This document shows, piece after piece, positions 35,184 to 44,054 of a stretch of 64,000 nt of DNA. The stretch lies in assembly GCA_022843925.1 (NCBI GenBank), contig JALHMS010000019.1, positions 1 to 64,000 on the forward strand, given 5' to 3'. The notes beneath the pieces were generated by a model. That model was not told the origin of the DNA. It saw nothing but the letters and a program-made list of their open reading frames with translations, and did not search any database. Position numbers and translations under genes: made by a program. The DNA comes from Burkholderiales bacterium (GTDB taxonomy: Bacteria; Pseudomonadota; Gammaproteobacteria; Burkholderiales; Ga0077523). How positions within the stretch are numbered: the first letter of the stretch is position 1; every line of letters begins with the position of its first letter.

Positions 35184-35880
35184 ATCCATTCGCCAAGGCG
35201 CTTCGTGGGTCGAGCATTGCTCGACGCGGCGATGGCGTGAGCACAGCAACGCATCCTGGGACGCGGGCGTCGGGCAAAGCCCGACCTACGGGGCTTGTTT
35301 CCAGCCCCGAGGCATCCAGTCGCCAAGGCGCTTCGTGGGTCGAGCATTGCTCGACGCGGCGATGGCGTGAGCTCAGCAACGCATCCAGGAACGCAGGCGT
35401 CGGGCGAAGCCCGACCCACGGGGCTTGGTTTCAGCCCCGTGGCATCCAGGGGCGAAGGCCCTTCGTGGGTCGAGCACCGCTCGACGCAGCGATCGCATGA
35501 GCTCAGCAACGCATCCAGGAACGCAGGCGTCGGGCGAAGCCCGACCCACGGGGCTTGTTTTCAGCCCCGAGGCATCCAGGGGCGAAGGCCCTTCGTGGGT
35601 CGAGCATCGCTCGACGCAGCGATCGCATGAGCTCAGCAACGCATCCAGGAACGCAGGCGTCGGGCGAAGCCCGACCCACGGGGGTTGTTTCCAGCGTCGA
35701 TGAATCCAGTGACGAGGACCCTTCGTGGGTCGAGCATCGCTCGACGCCGCGTCGGCTTGGGCCCAGCGCCGCATCCAGGAACGCACGCGTCGGGCAAAGC
35801 CCGACCCACGGGGGGTGTCGTCAGCGTCGATGCATCCAGTGGCGCGGACCTCCATGGATCAAGCTGCAGCTCGACCCACG
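35184..35880. repeat. 130-bp tandem repeat array, five copies plus a decayed sixth
   Basis: The landmark CTTCGTGGGTCGAGCA falls at 35201, 35331, 35461, 35591 and 35721, exactly 130 bases apart, with a degraded copy at 35851. Each unit contains two hairpins, GTCGAGC-att-GCTCGAC and GTCGGGC-gaa-GCCCGAC, so most of the unit folds back on itself. Copies are similar but not identical. Open frames on both strands here translate the repeat and are not genes. No spacers separate the units. The same family occurs at 43690-44046. 35881-36153 shows no feature. Confidence 0.9.
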
Positions 35881-36153
35881 ACAACCACCCATTCGCCCAA
35901 CCGCGAACGGATCCCGCGCCCATGTCGCACGCCCGTCATCCAGCGCCCGCAAACTCACCTGTTCGCGTGTCGCTGCCCGCGCCACCACGAACACGGCCCC
36001 ACCTCGACGCCTGACGACGACACCTCGGCCGCGCCTGGGATGAACGCCCACCAACCCGATGAATCGACGCGGAACTCTCAGGCGAACCCTCGGGTCAGGG
36101 GGCCCACGAACGATCGAGAACACGATCGACACCGGACACTCGGGAGGTGCCAC

Positions 36154-36420
36154 ATGTCCTATCACTCCGTGCAGATCCATCTCGCGCTGACGAGGCTTCT
36201 CGCCGCCTATGGCCTGGCGGCGGCGATGCCTGCGATCGCGTGCGAGACCATCGATACCGGCAACCGGGTGGCGTATCAGGTCACCGTGCGCGACGGAGCG
36301 AAGGACGCTTTCGCGCACGTCCTGCGCGAGGCATTGGGCGAGAAGCGGGACACCTCCGCCGGCCGAGCCCTGCTGAGCGTCGACGACGCCGGAAAGATTC
36401 TCCAACTGGCCTATCGCTGA
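36154..36420 (+). CDS. Small exported hypothetical protein
   Basis: This 88-residue frame has a strong binding site (GGAGG 6 bases before the ATG). It has a likely signal peptide of about 29 residues (hydrophobic LTRLLAAYGLAAAMPA, then AIA-CE, which could also be read as a lipoprotein-like Cys). The mature part of about 58 residues contains VAYQVTVRDGAKDAFAHVLREALGE and one Cys near the predicted N-terminus. I do not recognise a family. It follows the repeat island and converges with the sensor kinase 11 bases later. Confidence 0.5.
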   Translation: MSYHSVQIHLALTRLLAAYGLAAAMPAIACETIDTGNRVAYQVTVRDGAKDAFAHVLREALGEKRDTSAGRALLSVDDAGKILQLAYR

Positions 36421-36431
36421 CCTGCACGCGT

Positions 36432-39400
36432 TCAGGGCAGCTTCACTGTCAGTCCCTGTTCAGCGGCATCGTTCGTCACCGGCGCGTGCAGGGGCAGAGT
36501 CACCGAGAAGCAGGCGCCGCCGCCCGCTTTGTTCTCCGCCCAGATGCGGCCGCGATGCTGGAGCATGATCTCGCGACAGATCGCCAGACCGAGACCGGTG
36601 CCCCCGGCCCCGCTTTTCGTCTTGCTGCTCTGGACGAACTTGTCGAAGACAGTCTCCAGCTCGGCCGGCGGGATGCCGATCCCGTCGTCTTCGATCGACA
36701 GGAGCGCCATCGCATCAGCGCCTGAACCGGTCGCGCCGATCGCCACACGCACCGTGCCGCCCGTCGGAGAGAACTTCACGGCGTTGGCGAGCAGGTTCCG
36801 CACGACCTGTCCCATGCGCCCCTGGTCGCACCAGGCCGCTACCGCCGCCGTATGCACGACCTCGATGGTCACGTCCGACTGACGGGCCAGAACCGAGACC
36901 TCGGCCACCACCGTCTCGACGATCTCCGCGAGCGCCCATGACCGGAACTCGTACCGCATCTGACCCGCCTCGAGCTTCGAGAGATCGAGCACGTCGTTCA
37001 GAACGCGGAGCAGGCGCGTGCCGCTGTGGTGGATGTTCTCCAGGTACTTCACGATCTTCGCGACGGGAACGTGTTCCGTTGCCGCCTTCTCCATCCCGAG
37101 CTGCGAGAACGACAGGATGGCGTGCATCGGCGTGCGCAGTTCGTGCGACATGTTGGCCAGGAACTCCGACTTGGCGCGGTTCGCGGCCTCGGCCAGGTCG
37201 CGCGCCTCCACCAGTTCGGCCGTGCGTTCGCCGACGATCCGCTCCAGCTCATCGCGATGCCGTCGGAGTACCTCGCGGGCCGCGCGCGATTCGGTGACGT
37301 CGACGTTCGCCGTCACGATGTAGGCGGAACCGTCGTCGAGATGCGTGCCCACCTTCGTCTTCAGCAGCCAGTGCGTGGTGCCATCGGGAAACGGCACCTC
37401 CACTTCGCGCACCAGGGGCAGACCGGAACGGAGGGCCTCGTCGTCCTCGGCCCACGCCCTGCGCCGGTACTCGTCCGAGTGCAGATCGCCGTCCCCCAGT
37501 CCGAGCAGCTCGCCCCGCGGCCTTCCTAGGCCGCGGGCGGCGGCGTCATTGACCATCACCCAGCGGTGCTCCCGATTCTTGACCATGATCGGGATCGGCA
37601 CGGCATTGATGACGGCATCGACGAACTGCCGGCCGCGTTCCGCGACCATCTCCGCCTCGCGACGCGCCGAGATGTCGATGCCGACGGTGATGACGAGGCG
37701 TCGTTCCTCGGGATCGACGACGGCGCGCTTGAACTTCATCACCCAGCGGATGCCTCCGGACGCGAGTTCGAGGGATTCCTCCATCACACTTGGATCACCC
37801 GTCAGCGCGAGCAGGTGCTGCGCCAGGTAGGCGCCGCCGCGCTCCGCACCGAAGATCTCGACGTCGTCGCGGCCGATCACGTCGTCGCGATCGCGGCCGA
37901 TCTGGTCGAGGAAGAACTGGTTGACGAGCACCCAGCGTCCCGCCTCGTCCTTCGCGACGAACGCCACCGGCAGCGCATCGAGCATCCGCGCCAGGAAGCG
38001 CTCACCCTGCTCCGCCCGGCGCTGCGCCTCCTTGAGTTCGTCGATGGGCGTGTACATGCCGATCAGGTGCGGTTCGCCGTCGCCCAGGTCGACCGCGGTC
38101 TTGCTGACGAGCATCCACGGAGGCGCGTTGGGGAGTCGACCTTCCGCCTGGAACGAGAACAACCGGCCCGCGGCGGCGAAAGCTCGGTCGTCCTCGGCGT
38201 GCGCTGCCCGGGCGACGTCGGGCGCGATCAGCTCCTCGTCGCGGCGGCCTTCGATCCGTTCCTTCGGAAGCCCGTGCCAGAGGGCTCCGGCCCGGTTCAC
38301 CTTCACGATGCGATGCGCCCGGTCCTTCACGAACACGGGGTGCGGAAGCGCGTCGAGCAAGGCGTCGAGGAATCGATGACTGGTCCTGATCGCCTCCTCC
38401 ATCTGGTAGCGCGCGGTGATGTCCTGGCTCGACACGACAAGGATCGTGTCACCGTCCCGCATGGCGACCGGCGTCTTGGTCTTGTAGATCCGGGACGACT
38501 GGCCGTTCGGCTCCGTGAAGCTCTCTTCCACGGCCATCACCTTGCCGCTGTCGAGCACCTTCGCATCCTGCGCCTCGTAGAGCGCCGCACTGGCGGGCGG
38601 ATAGAGATCCGCGTCACGCTTTCCGAGAAACTCCTCGCGGGTACGCCCATTGAGGGCGAGGTGCGTGTCGTTGGCCATGATGTACCCGCGGCTCCGGCTC
38701 TTCGCGACGACGGAGAAGGGCAACGCATTCAGCACCGCATCCAGAAGATAGCGGCTGTCCTCCAGCGCCTCCTCGAGCCGGCGATGCCGAGTGACGTCGA
38801 GCACCGAGGTCACGACGTAGACCGAGCCGTCGCGGCGGCGTACTGCCACCTTCTCGGCGATACCGGTCGCGGGTTCGCCGTCGGCGCCGATGCCGGCGAC
38901 CTCATAGCGCACCACCTCCGTCTGGAGCATCGCCAGGCGATCACGCTCGCGATTCCACCTCGCCGTTTCGGCGTCGTAGCCGGCGAAATCGTCCCGGCCG
39001 AGCAGTTCCTCCCGCGAGCGACCGATCCATCGGCACATCGCATCGTTCACGACAACGTATCGAAGGTTTGCATCCTTGACGCCCGTCGGCGCCGGTACTG
39101 CATCGAGAAGGTCGCCCAGGAGACGCGCCTCCTCGTCCACGGCATGCGCGGCAGGCGGCCGGTCGGCGAGGTTCGGGTTGGCGACCGGCCCTCGCAAGGC
39201 AGGACGGTCCAGGCGGCGGACAAGGCCGAACAGCAGGAAGGCGAGGACGGCGCCCGTCGCCAGCACCCCGACGCCGGCGCCGTCAGGATCGGCCGGCGCC
39301 GCAACGTCGAGCCGGAAATCCACGCCACCGCGCTTCAGGTCGTGATGCCCCGCGGACCCCACGTCGGCTTGTCGCTCCCGGGATCGCCCATCGATGCGGG

Positions 39401-40184
39401 TCGTGCTGTCGCCCGCGTCGACCATCGTCAGCCGCAGCGCGAGCGGTGTCGAACCCGCAGCATCTTCCGCCAGGAGGACCGATGTCGGCACCCGCGCGAA
39501 CACGATGCCGACGGCGTCGCCGTGCGCCGATGCTCCCCCGGCGCGGTGCGGGACAGGTACGTAGACCATCAGGGCTGGCGAAGCGCCCTCCGCCGATCGC
39601 GCGGGCGCCGCGGCCTCGCCCGGTGCAGCACGGGCGTAGGCGGGCCGGTCCGATGCGATGGCGCGCTCGATGGCACGGCGGCCGGCAGGATTCCCCGCGA
39701 TGTCGGATGGCGCAGGGCCGGCGTCGGCACCTGCGCGCGTCGAGACGAAGTGGATGACGGGAAATCGCAGCGGCGTCTGCGCCGCTTCGGACGCCAGCGC
39801 CATTCCGACGGCCGCGGCCCCCCCGGAGCCGGCACCGTCGGCAGCGATCCGCTGCACGAAGCGGGTCCACTGCGCCGGGTCGAGGTGCGGATTCTCTGCG
39901 GCGAGCGCGGCCGCTGCGATCAGGAGGCGATCGGTGTCGTCGAGACGTTGCTGGAATCGATGGAAGGCATTGGCCGAAAGCGCTTCGAAACGATGCTGCC
40001 GCAACTGGGCCTGCTGTTGACGGTCGTGGACCCAGAAGCCCGCGACGAGAAGCAGCGACAGGACGAGGACGAGCCACGGCGCCGCGGTGCGGTGTCCGGT
40101 CGGCGCGGGTGTCGGCGTCGGTGTCGGCAGCAACGGCGGGTACTCCGAGCTCACTGGGGCGTGGGACAAGCTTCCTCCGGACAC
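36432..40184 (-). CDS. Membrane multi-PAS sensor histidine kinase
   Basis: The 1250-residue protein has a membrane segment at about 35-52, a CHASE-like periplasmic domain to about 300 and a second membrane segment near 305-325. Five successive PAS domains start near 350, 475, 605, 725 and 850, each with a (L/I)LDA-type start and VVND/VNQ core. HisKA follows with the phosphoacceptor His near 1015 (NMSHELRTPMHAIL), then HATPase with NLLANAVKFSPTGG, DDGIGIPPAEL and GTGLGLAICREI. No receiver domain or adjacent response regulator is seen, so it is an orphan kinase. A TTG at 40169 behind GGAGGAAGC is an alternative start. A sigma-28-like promoter lies just upstream. The signals sensed cannot be told. 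Confidence 0.93.
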   Translation of the reverse strand: MSGGSLSHAPVSSEYPPLLPTPTPTPAPTGHRTAAPWLVLVLSLLLVAGFWVHDRQQQAQLRQHRFEALSANAFHRFQQRLDDTDRLLIAAAALAAENPHLDPAQWTRFVQRIAADGAGSGGAAAVGMALASEAAQTPLRFPVIHFVSTRAGADAGPAPSDIAGNPAGRRAIERAIASDRPAYARAAPGEAAAPARSAEGASPALMVYVPVPHRAGGASAHGDAVGIVFARVPTSVLLAEDAAGSTPLALRLTMVDAGDSTTRIDGRSRERQADVGSAGHHDLKRGGVDFRLDVAAPADPDGAGVGVLATGAVLAFLLFGLVRRLDRPALRGPVANPNLADRPPAAHAVDEEARLLGDLLDAVPAPTGVKDANLRYVVVNDAMCRWIGRSREELLGRDDFAGYDAETARWNRERDRLAMLQTEVVRYEVAGIGADGEPATGIAEKVAVRRRDGSVYVVTSVLDVTRHRRLEEALEDSRYLLDAVLNALPFSVVAKSRSRGYIMANDTHLALNGRTREEFLGKRDADLYPPASAALYEAQDAKVLDSGKVMAVEESFTEPNGQSSRIYKTKTPVAMRDGDTILVVSSQDITARYQMEEAIRTSHRFLDALLDALPHPVFVKDRAHRIVKVNRAGALWHGLPKERIEGRRDEELIAPDVARAAHAEDDRAFAAAGRLFSFQAEGRLPNAPPWMLVSKTAVDLGDGEPHLIGMYTPIDELKEAQRRAEQGERFLARMLDALPVAFVAKDEAGRWVLVNQFFLDQIGRDRDDVIGRDDVEIFGAERGGAYLAQHLLALTGDPSVMEESLELASGGIRWVMKFKRAVVDPEERRLVITVGIDISARREAEMVAERGRQFVDAVINAVPIPIMVKNREHRWVMVNDAAARGLGRPRGELLGLGDGDLHSDEYRRRAWAEDDEALRSGLPLVREVEVPFPDGTTHWLLKTKVGTHLDDGSAYIVTANVDVTESRAAREVLRRHRDELERIVGERTAELVEARDLAEAANRAKSEFLANMSHELRTPMHAILSFSQLGMEKAATEHVPVAKIVKYLENIHHSGTRLLRVLNDVLDLSKLEAGQMRYEFRSWALAEIVETVVAEVSVLARQSDVTIEVVHTAAVAAWCDQGRMGQVVRNLLANAVKFSPTGGTVRVAIGATGSGADAMALLSIEDDGIGIPPAELETVFDKFVQSSKTKSGAGGTGLGLAICREIMLQHRGRIWAENKAGGGACFSVTLPLHAPVTNDAAEQGLTVKLP

Positions 40185-40204
40185 GCATGGACCACCAGCC
40201 GCGG

Positions 40205-40231
40205 TTTACGGCGCGCCCCCCTTGGCCCTGA
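40205..40231 (-). promoter_or_regulatory. Sigma-28-like promoter upstream of the PAS kinase
   Basis: On the minus strand TCAGG (40231-40227) is followed after 14 bases by GCCGTAAA (40212-40205). The -10 is identical to that of fliC, the spacing is the same, and the G-rich spacer and flank (GGGGGCG before GCCGTAAACCG) also match. It predicts a start near 40198, with a 14 to 29-base leader. The -10 lies in one arm of a 10-bp inverted repeat (GGTTTACGGC at 40203-40212, GCCGTAAACC at 40274-40283). Confidence 0.55.
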
Positions 40232-40416
40232 GCCCGGCGGGTACCGATGCCAATGGTCCTTCGCCTGACGGCGGCCGTAAACCCCTTCTCGCAAAGATAC
40301 TGCTCCGTACGGAGGCGACCCGGAATCCGCGCGTCCGAGACGTGCACAGGCCCTGCCCGCGCGCGGGATCACAGGCAGCGGTGCCGTCCGGCACTCCCCT
40401 CGGGCAGAATCGCGCC

Positions 40417-41106
40417 ATGTGCGTGAACTATCGCCCCGCCACCCGCGAGTCCATCCGGGTGCACTTCGACCTCGAGCCCCCCGCCTTCGACTACGCGCCG
40501 GAAATCTTCGCGGGTCAGGCGGCGCCTGTCTTCCTGTCGACCCCGATCGACGAGGAGGACGTCGCCGGGTGGGTCTGGCGGGAAGCCATGTTCGGTCTGG
40601 TACCCCACTGGGCGAAGAGCGCCGCCGTCGCGAAGCAGACCTACAACGCCCGCACCGAGACGGTGACCGAGAAGCCGAGCTTCCGCACGCCGTGGCGAAG
40701 GCGCCAGTTCTGCCTCGTGCCGATGCAATCGTTCTTCGAGCCGAACTACGAATCGGGGCGCGCCGTGCGCTGGTCGATCGGTCGCGCCGACGCCCGCCCC
40801 TTCACGGCCGGCGCGATCTGGGACATCTGGCAGGCACCCGGCGGACCGCGCCTCCATTCGTTCTCGATGCTCACTGTGAACGCGGACGCGCACCCCCTGA
40901 TGGCGCGGTTCCACAAGCCCGGCGACGAGAAGCGATCCCTGGTGATCGTGCCACCGGCGGCATGGGACGGCTGGATGCGCGGCGACGCGACGGTCACCGA
41001 TGAACTGCTCTCGGGACCGCCATCTGACGAGTTCCGTGGCGCGCCGGCGCCGTTGCCCAAGGCGGGCGCTGCAGCGCGGAATCTGGATCTGTTCGACGGC
41101 CCTTGA
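40417..41106 (+). CDS. SOS response-associated peptidase (SRAP, YedK/HMCES family)
   Basis: Family members protect abasic sites in single-stranded DNA by forming a thiazolidine crosslink through Cys2. The 229-residue protein starts MCVNYRP, so Cys2 is exposed once Met is removed. It has the other conserved elements: WGL-like FGLVPHWAK, the YNARTETV segment with active-site Asn and Arg/Glu, SFFEP in place of the usual FYEW, and the late His in MARFHKPGDEKRSLVIV. The ATG at 40417 is required to place Cys at position 2. It is a single gene, convergent with queE. No LexA box was noticed upstream. Confidence 0.92.
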   Translation: MCVNYRPATRESIRVHFDLEPPAFDYAPEIFAGQAAPVFLSTPIDEEDVAGWVWREAMFGLVPHWAKSAAVAKQTYNARTETVTEKPSFRTPWRRRQFCLVPMQSFFEPNYESGRAVRWSIGRADARPFTAGAIWDIWQAPGGPRLHSFSMLTVNADAHPLMARFHKPGDEKRSLVIVPPAAWDGWMRGDATVTDELLSGPPSDEFRGAPAPLPKAGAAARNLDLFDGP

Positions 41107-41139
41107 GCCCGCGGCGTCGATGCCGGCGCCCGCCCCGCT

Positions 41140-41775
41140 TCAGGCGATTCCGACCACCTTGTGGGTCTGGACGCTCAAACGCCACTGGGGGTGGGCGAGG
41201 CAGTACGCGATCGCCAGTGCGGTGTTGCGCTTCGCATCGGGTCCGTCCATCGGCTGCAGGAAGAAGTGCTGGAACGCGAGGGACTCGAAGCGATCCGGCA
41301 TCGCCTCGGGCTGAGGAAACACGAGCTTCAGTTCCGTCCCCCTCGTGAGCACGACCTCGGCAGCGGCCTTCGGACTCACGCAGATCCAGTCGAGTCCGGC
41401 GGGCGCCGGCTGCGTGCCGTTGGTTTCGACGGCGACCTCGAACCCGAGGGCGTGGAGCGCCGCCACCAACGGCTCGTCGAGCTGCAGCAGCGGTTCGCCG
41501 CCGGTGCACACCACGAGTGGTCGACCAGTGATCGGCTTCGGCCAATGGGAAGCGACGGCCTGCGCGAGATCCTCCGCCGTGGCGAATCGACCGCCCCCGG
41601 GACCATCCGTCCCGACGAAGTCCGTGTCGCAGAACGTGCACACGGCCTTCGCCCGGTCCTCCTCGCGCCCCGACCAGAGATTGCAGCCGGTGAAGCGGCA
41701 GAACACGGCGGCGCGGCCGGCCTGGCCGCCCTCGCCCTGCAGCGTGTAGTAGATCTCCTTGACGGTGTACGCCAT
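41140..41775 (-). CDS. queE: 7-carboxy-7-deazaguanine synthase (QueE)
   Basis: This radical SAM enzyme converts 6-carboxytetrahydropterin to 7-carboxy-7-deazaguanine in queuosine synthesis. The 211-residue product shows MAYTVKEIYYTLQGEGGQAGRAAVFCRFTGCNLW and the unusual cluster motif C-X14-C-X2-C (Cys31, Cys46, Cys49). This is the long-loop variant known from Burkholderia QueE rather than the common CX3CX2C. VCTGGEPLLQLD and VETNGTQ follow. It starts 2 bases after the queD stop. Confidence 0.95.
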   Translation of the reverse strand: MAYTVKEIYYTLQGEGGQAGRAAVFCRFTGCNLWSGREEDRAKAVCTFCDTDFVGTDGPGGGRFATAEDLAQAVASHWPKPITGRPLVVCTGGEPLLQLDEPLVAALHALGFEVAVETNGTQPAPAGLDWICVSPKAAAEVVLTRGTELKLVFPQPEAMPDRFESLAFQHFFLQPMDGPDAKRNTALAIAYCLAHPQWRLSVQTHKVVGIA

Positions 41776-41777
41776 GG

Positions 41778-42875
41778 TCAGACCGGCATCGCCGGCAAGG
41801 CGTCGCCGTGGAAGGCGATGGCGCCGCAACCGGGTGTTTCGTGGAGGTCCACCCGATCGAGCGACGGAAGCTGCTGCCGCGTCGTCTTCAGGATCCACCG
41901 CGCGAGGCTGCCGGTGTCGGCGTCGTCGACCCCGGTCATCTCGTGCAGCGGCCTGTGATCCAGCGACCGGAAGATCGGCTTGAAGAGGGCCTTCACGTCG
42001 CCGAAGTCGACGGTCCATCCCATCATGGCGTCGAGCGGGGCCGACAGGTGCAGGCGCAGCGTGTACGTGTGGCCGTGGAGCCGGCGCAGGGGGTTGCCGT
42101 CCGGAGCACGGGAGAGCCGGCGGGCGCTGTCGAGCGTGAACTCCTTCCAGATGCGGTACTGCGATCCGTCGAACATCGCGCCGCAGGAAGCCGTCTCGTA
42201 CACCGTGACCCACGAGAGGCCGGGCAGCGTCGGCGCGAGGCGCGCCCAGAGCCAGCTCGACAGCATCTCGCTCGTCGGATTCGACAATCCGTCGAGATCG
42301 TTGAGGCAGGCGTGATCGAGCAGCGCGTGGAGGGGCGCCCAGGCCGCATCGAGCCGGTCGTGGTCCGGACCGACAGCGAGCGCCGCGGCGTCGAGTCGCA
42401 CGTGCACGATCGCCTCGAACCCGTGGCCGTGCATCCGGCCGCACTTGTGCCCCTCCGGCACGTTGGGGAGCACGTGCGCCGACTGGAAGACGTAACGTCG
42501 CCACGCGTGGGCCTGGCCCTCGGCATCGATGTCGACGCCCCCGCGTTCCGAACTGCGCACGCCGACCTGCGCGATTCGCGGTGCAGCCACGCGTGCCCGC
42601 AGCCAGTACGCGAGCTGCGTATCCGAGGGGTCCGGCAGCACCTCGTTCAGATGGCGGTAGTCGAGCGGGGCAACGCCCGCCTGCAGCGCAGTCCGCAAGG
42701 CATCGACCTCTCCGCCCGGGAACGTCGCCCAGCCTTCGGGCGGATCGCATCGGACGGTTGCGAGGAACCCGTGGCCGTGCAGTCCCCGGGTTCGATGACC
42801 TTCCGGCGCCGAGGAGAGTTGCCGCGCGGATTCGAACGTCGCCGCGGCGGTGCAGAGCGTCCGGATGGCGGTCAC
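41778..42875 (-). CDS. queD: Three-domain 6-carboxytetrahydropterin synthase (QueD fusion)
   Basis: QueD converts dihydroneopterin triphosphate to 6-carboxytetrahydropterin and is normally 120-140 residues. This 365-residue protein is three tandem PTPS-like domains (about 1-115, 120-237, 240-365). Only the middle one keeps the full site: Zn ligands His134, His149 and His151, nucleophile Cys145, His188 and Glu227. Domains 1 and 3 keep HGH (33-35, 267-269) but have Arg18/Arg252 for the first Zn ligand and Thr29/Leu263 for the Cys. Domain 3 keeps His307 and Glu346. The GTG start at 42875 overlaps the queC stop, and queE follows. It is part of queC-queD-queE. Confidence 0.93.
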   Translation of the reverse strand: MTAIRTLCTAAATFESARQLSSAPEGHRTRGLHGHGFLATVRCDPPEGWATFPGGEVDALRTALQAGVAPLDYRHLNEVLPDPSDTQLAYWLRARVAAPRIAQVGVRSSERGGVDIDAEGQAHAWRRYVFQSAHVLPNVPEGHKCGRMHGHGFEAIVHVRLDAAALAVGPDHDRLDAAWAPLHALLDHACLNDLDGLSNPTSEMLSSWLWARLAPTLPGLSWVTVYETASCGAMFDGSQYRIWKEFTLDSARRLSRAPDGNPLRRLHGHTYTLRLHLSAPLDAMMGWTVDFGDVKALFKPIFRSLDHRPLHEMTGVDDADTGSLARWILKTTRQQLPSLDRVDLHETPGCGAIAFHGDALPAMPV

Positions 42876-43582
42876 GACGCAGCCATCCCGAATCGCACCA
42901 GCAACGGATCAGCCACGCCAGCCTCGGCAAACCCCTTCGCCCGCAGCAGACACGAGTCGCACTCCCCGCAGGGTCGGCTGTCCTCGCCGGGGTCGTAACA
43001 GCTCGTCGTGCCGCCGTAGTCGACGCCGAGGCGCAGCCCTGCCTGGATGATCTGTCCCTTGGTCATCTCGATGAGCGGCCGATGGATGACGAGCCGCTGC
43101 GTCCCCTCGACCCCGGCCCGGGTCGCGAGATTGGCCATCCGCTCGTAGGCGTCGATGTACGCCGGCCGACAATCGGGATAGCCCGAGTAGTCGAGCGCAT
43201 TGACCCCGATGAAGATGTCGCTGGAGCCGATCGTCTCGGCCAGCGCCAGCGCGAAGCTCAGGAAGATGGTGTTGCGGGCGGGCACGTAGGTGACGGGAAT
43301 CCCGTCGGACATCGCCGCGGCCGATCGCCCCTTGGGCACCGCGATATCGCTCGTGAGCGCGGACCCGCCGAAGACCCTCAGATCGATGTCGACCACCGTA
43401 TGGCGCACCGCGCCCATGGCAGCCGCAACCGCCTGCGCCGCCTCCAGTTCGATCACGTGCCGCTGCCCGTAGCGGAAGCTGAGCGGGTACGGCGCGAATC
43501 CCGCCGCCTTCGCCATCGCGAGCACCGTCGTCGAATCCAGCCCTCCGCTGAGGAGGACCACCGCTGGCCTGCCACCACCCAT
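42872..43582 (-). CDS. queC: 7-cyano-7-deazaguanine synthase (QueC)
   Basis: QueC converts 7-carboxy-7-deazaguanine to preQ0 using ATP and ammonia. The 236-residue protein has the PP-loop [11 protein letters not shown] near the N-terminus, [40 protein letters not shown] and a C-terminal zinc site ([23 protein letters not shown]). The ATG at 43582 gives [17 protein letters not shown]; in-frame codons further upstream run into the repeat region and are disregarded. It is first gene of queC-queD-queE. QueF and Tgt are not in the window. Confidence 0.96.
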   Translation of the reverse strand: MGGGRPAVVLLSGGLDSTTVLAMAKAAGFAPYPLSFRYGQRHVIELEAAQAVAAAMGAVRHTVVDIDLRVFGGSALTSDIAVPKGRSAAAMSDGIPVTYVPARNTIFLSFALALAETIGSSDIFIGVNALDYSGYPDCRPAYIDAYERMANLATRAGVEGTQRLVIHRPLIEMTKGQIIQAGLRLGVDYGGTTSCYDPGEDSRPCGECDSCLLRAKGFAEAGVADPLLVRFGMAAS

Positions 43583-43689
43583 GCACCTTCTCCCGGCTCG
43601 TCCGGCGATCGCCGGGCGCCGAAGGGTAGTCAGGAGCGGCGCCGGCGGCAATGGGTAGCGGTAGCGAGGTTTCGGCGGGGGGCGGTTGT

Positions 43690-44046
43690 GCTCATCGCCG
43701 AGGGGTCCGATGGCGAGGGCCCTCCGTGGGTCGAGCATTGCTCGACGCTACGCTGGCTTGGGTGCCTCGGCGAATCCAGGGACGCGGGTGTCGAGCGAAG
43801 CTCGACCCACGGGGTGTGTTTTCAGCGTCGATGCATCCCGTGGCGAGCGCCCTCCGTGGGTCGAGCATTGCTCGACGCTACGCTGGCTTGGGTGCCTCGG
43901 CGAATCCAGGGACGCGGGCGTCGAGCGAAGCTCGACCCACGGGGGGTGTTTTCAGCGTCGATGCATCCCGTGGCGAGCGCCCCTTCGTGGGTCGAGCATC
44001 GCTCGACGCGGCGATGGCTTGGGCGCAGAGGCGAATCCAGCAACGC
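43690..44046. repeat. Second 130-bp repeat cluster, three copies
   Basis: Landmark CC(T)TCGTGGG or CCTCCGTGGG falls near 43721, 43851 and 43982, about 130 bases apart. Outer arms CCGTGGGTCGAGC and GCTCGACCCACGG form a 13-bp inverted repeat, with inner GTCGAGC-gaa-GCTCGAC. The sequence clearly belongs to the same family as 35184-35880 but forms its own sub-type, so copies are more alike within a cluster than between clusters. The array runs to the edge of the VWA gene stop (44055). 43583-43689 holds no feature. Confidence 0.88.
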
Positions 44047-44054
44047 GGGCCTCG

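Noticed and set aside
35184-35880. CRISPR array
   Set aside because: The period is constant at 130 bases and the whole unit repeats, with no unique spacers and no cas genes. The 74-bp array was rejected for the same reason.
34874-36043. Several repetitive open frames around 34870-36040 on both strands
   Set aside because: They translate the 130-bp and 169-bp repeats. Similar peptides appear in several frames and both strands, and no binding sites are seen.
40417-41106. LexA-controlled SOS gene
   Set aside because: The family name suggests SOS, but I saw no CTG-N10-CAG operator in the short upstream region.
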